This document shows positions 12,453 through 12,595 of a DNA stretch of 12,595 nt, piece after piece. Numbering within the stretch: position 1 is the stretch's first letter; every line of letters starts with the position of its first letter. Below the pieces are notes generated by a model. That model worked only from the letters and a program-made list of their open reading frames with translations, had not been told where the DNA came from and made no database searches. The translations under genes and the position numbers were made by a program. This DNA is from Candidatus Coatesiibacteriota bacterium (lineage in GTDB: Bacteria > RBG-13-66-14), in the NCBI GenBank assembly GCA_014728185.1, contig WJMB01000395.1:1-12595 (forward strand). The letters run 5' to 3'.

Positions 12453-12595
12453 ATGGCTTCCACCGTGTTGACCGGCAAGGGCTGCGTCGTCGACGTCACC
12501 GACGGCCTGGCCTTCGGCGGGGTGCAGGACTTCAAGCTGAGCTGCGAGCTCGAGGAGACCGCCTTCCCCGCCGGTGATTCCTGGAGCAGCTACAG
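12453..12595 (+). CDS. Probable tail tube protein, 5' part only
   Basis: The gene runs off the right edge after 47 codons. It starts at ATG behind GAGGAGG (12443-12449), 18 bp after the preceding stop. The visible part MASTVLTGKGCVVDVTDG, followed by FGGVQDFKLSCELEETAFPA and GDSWSSY, resembles the opening of long-tail tube proteins, where a short strand, a Gly turn and a strand reading like xxFxLSxExExx are followed by a Gly-Asp/Ser-Trp turn. The next-gene position after a connector and a completion protein supports this. It implies a phage with a long tail, contractile or not. Confidence 0.55.
   Translation, partial: MASTVLTGKGCVVDVTDGLAFGGVQDFKLSCELEETAFPAGDSWSSY

Noticed and set aside
1..12595. 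CRISPR arrays, tRNA or rRNA genes
   Set aside because: I found no regularly spaced direct repeats, no cloverleaf-like segments and no rRNA-like sequence on either strand by reading.

Overview
The window is GC-rich bacterial chromosome with a tightly packed, GC-ending codon style that is the same in host and phage-like genes. There is no rRNA, tRNA or lineage marker. I can only say a high-GC bacterium, possibly a poorly sampled lineage.

Left part (1-3215): the decayed remains of an IS1595-type transposase, read leftward, are split by a second, 320-bp insertion that has terminal inverted repeats and an 8-bp target duplication. To the right is one intact host-type gene, an S9 (prolyl oligopeptidase / acylaminoacyl-peptidase) serine peptidase, with its own promoter and a strong intrinsic terminator. 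A gene-poor stretch follows (3215-3945). It holds a diverged relative of the 320-bp insertion and the first copy of an unusual nested inverted repeat.

Centre and right (3946-12595): a Mu-like head gene cluster. A LexA/CI-like repressor is read leftward from a short operator-rich region. Rightward come a small sigma-region-4-like HTH protein, two small phage genes, the terminase large subunit, portal, an I-like protease/scaffold, a DUF2190-like decoration protein and a gpT-like major head protein. After an 839-bp gene-free gap follow a head-tail connector, a tail-completion candidate and the start of a probable tail-tube protein. No integrase, transposase A/B, replication or lysis gene is visible, so packaging and capsid genes sit directly behind the repressor and activator. 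That fits a domesticated or gene-transfer-agent-like cassette, or a prophage whose other modules lie outside the window.

The most unusual signal is a ~185-bp element present twice, at 3746-3927 and 10850-11037. Each copy has an outer inverted repeat and an inner perfect 20-bp inverted repeat with a ~42-nt spacer. The two copies differ in the inner arms only by paired changes. Every arm matches the sigma-54 -24/-12 promoter consensus, so each copy looks like two face-to-face sigma-54 promoters. In both copies a hairpin begins exactly where the rightward transcript should start, and a terminator-like hairpin lies about 50 nt further on.
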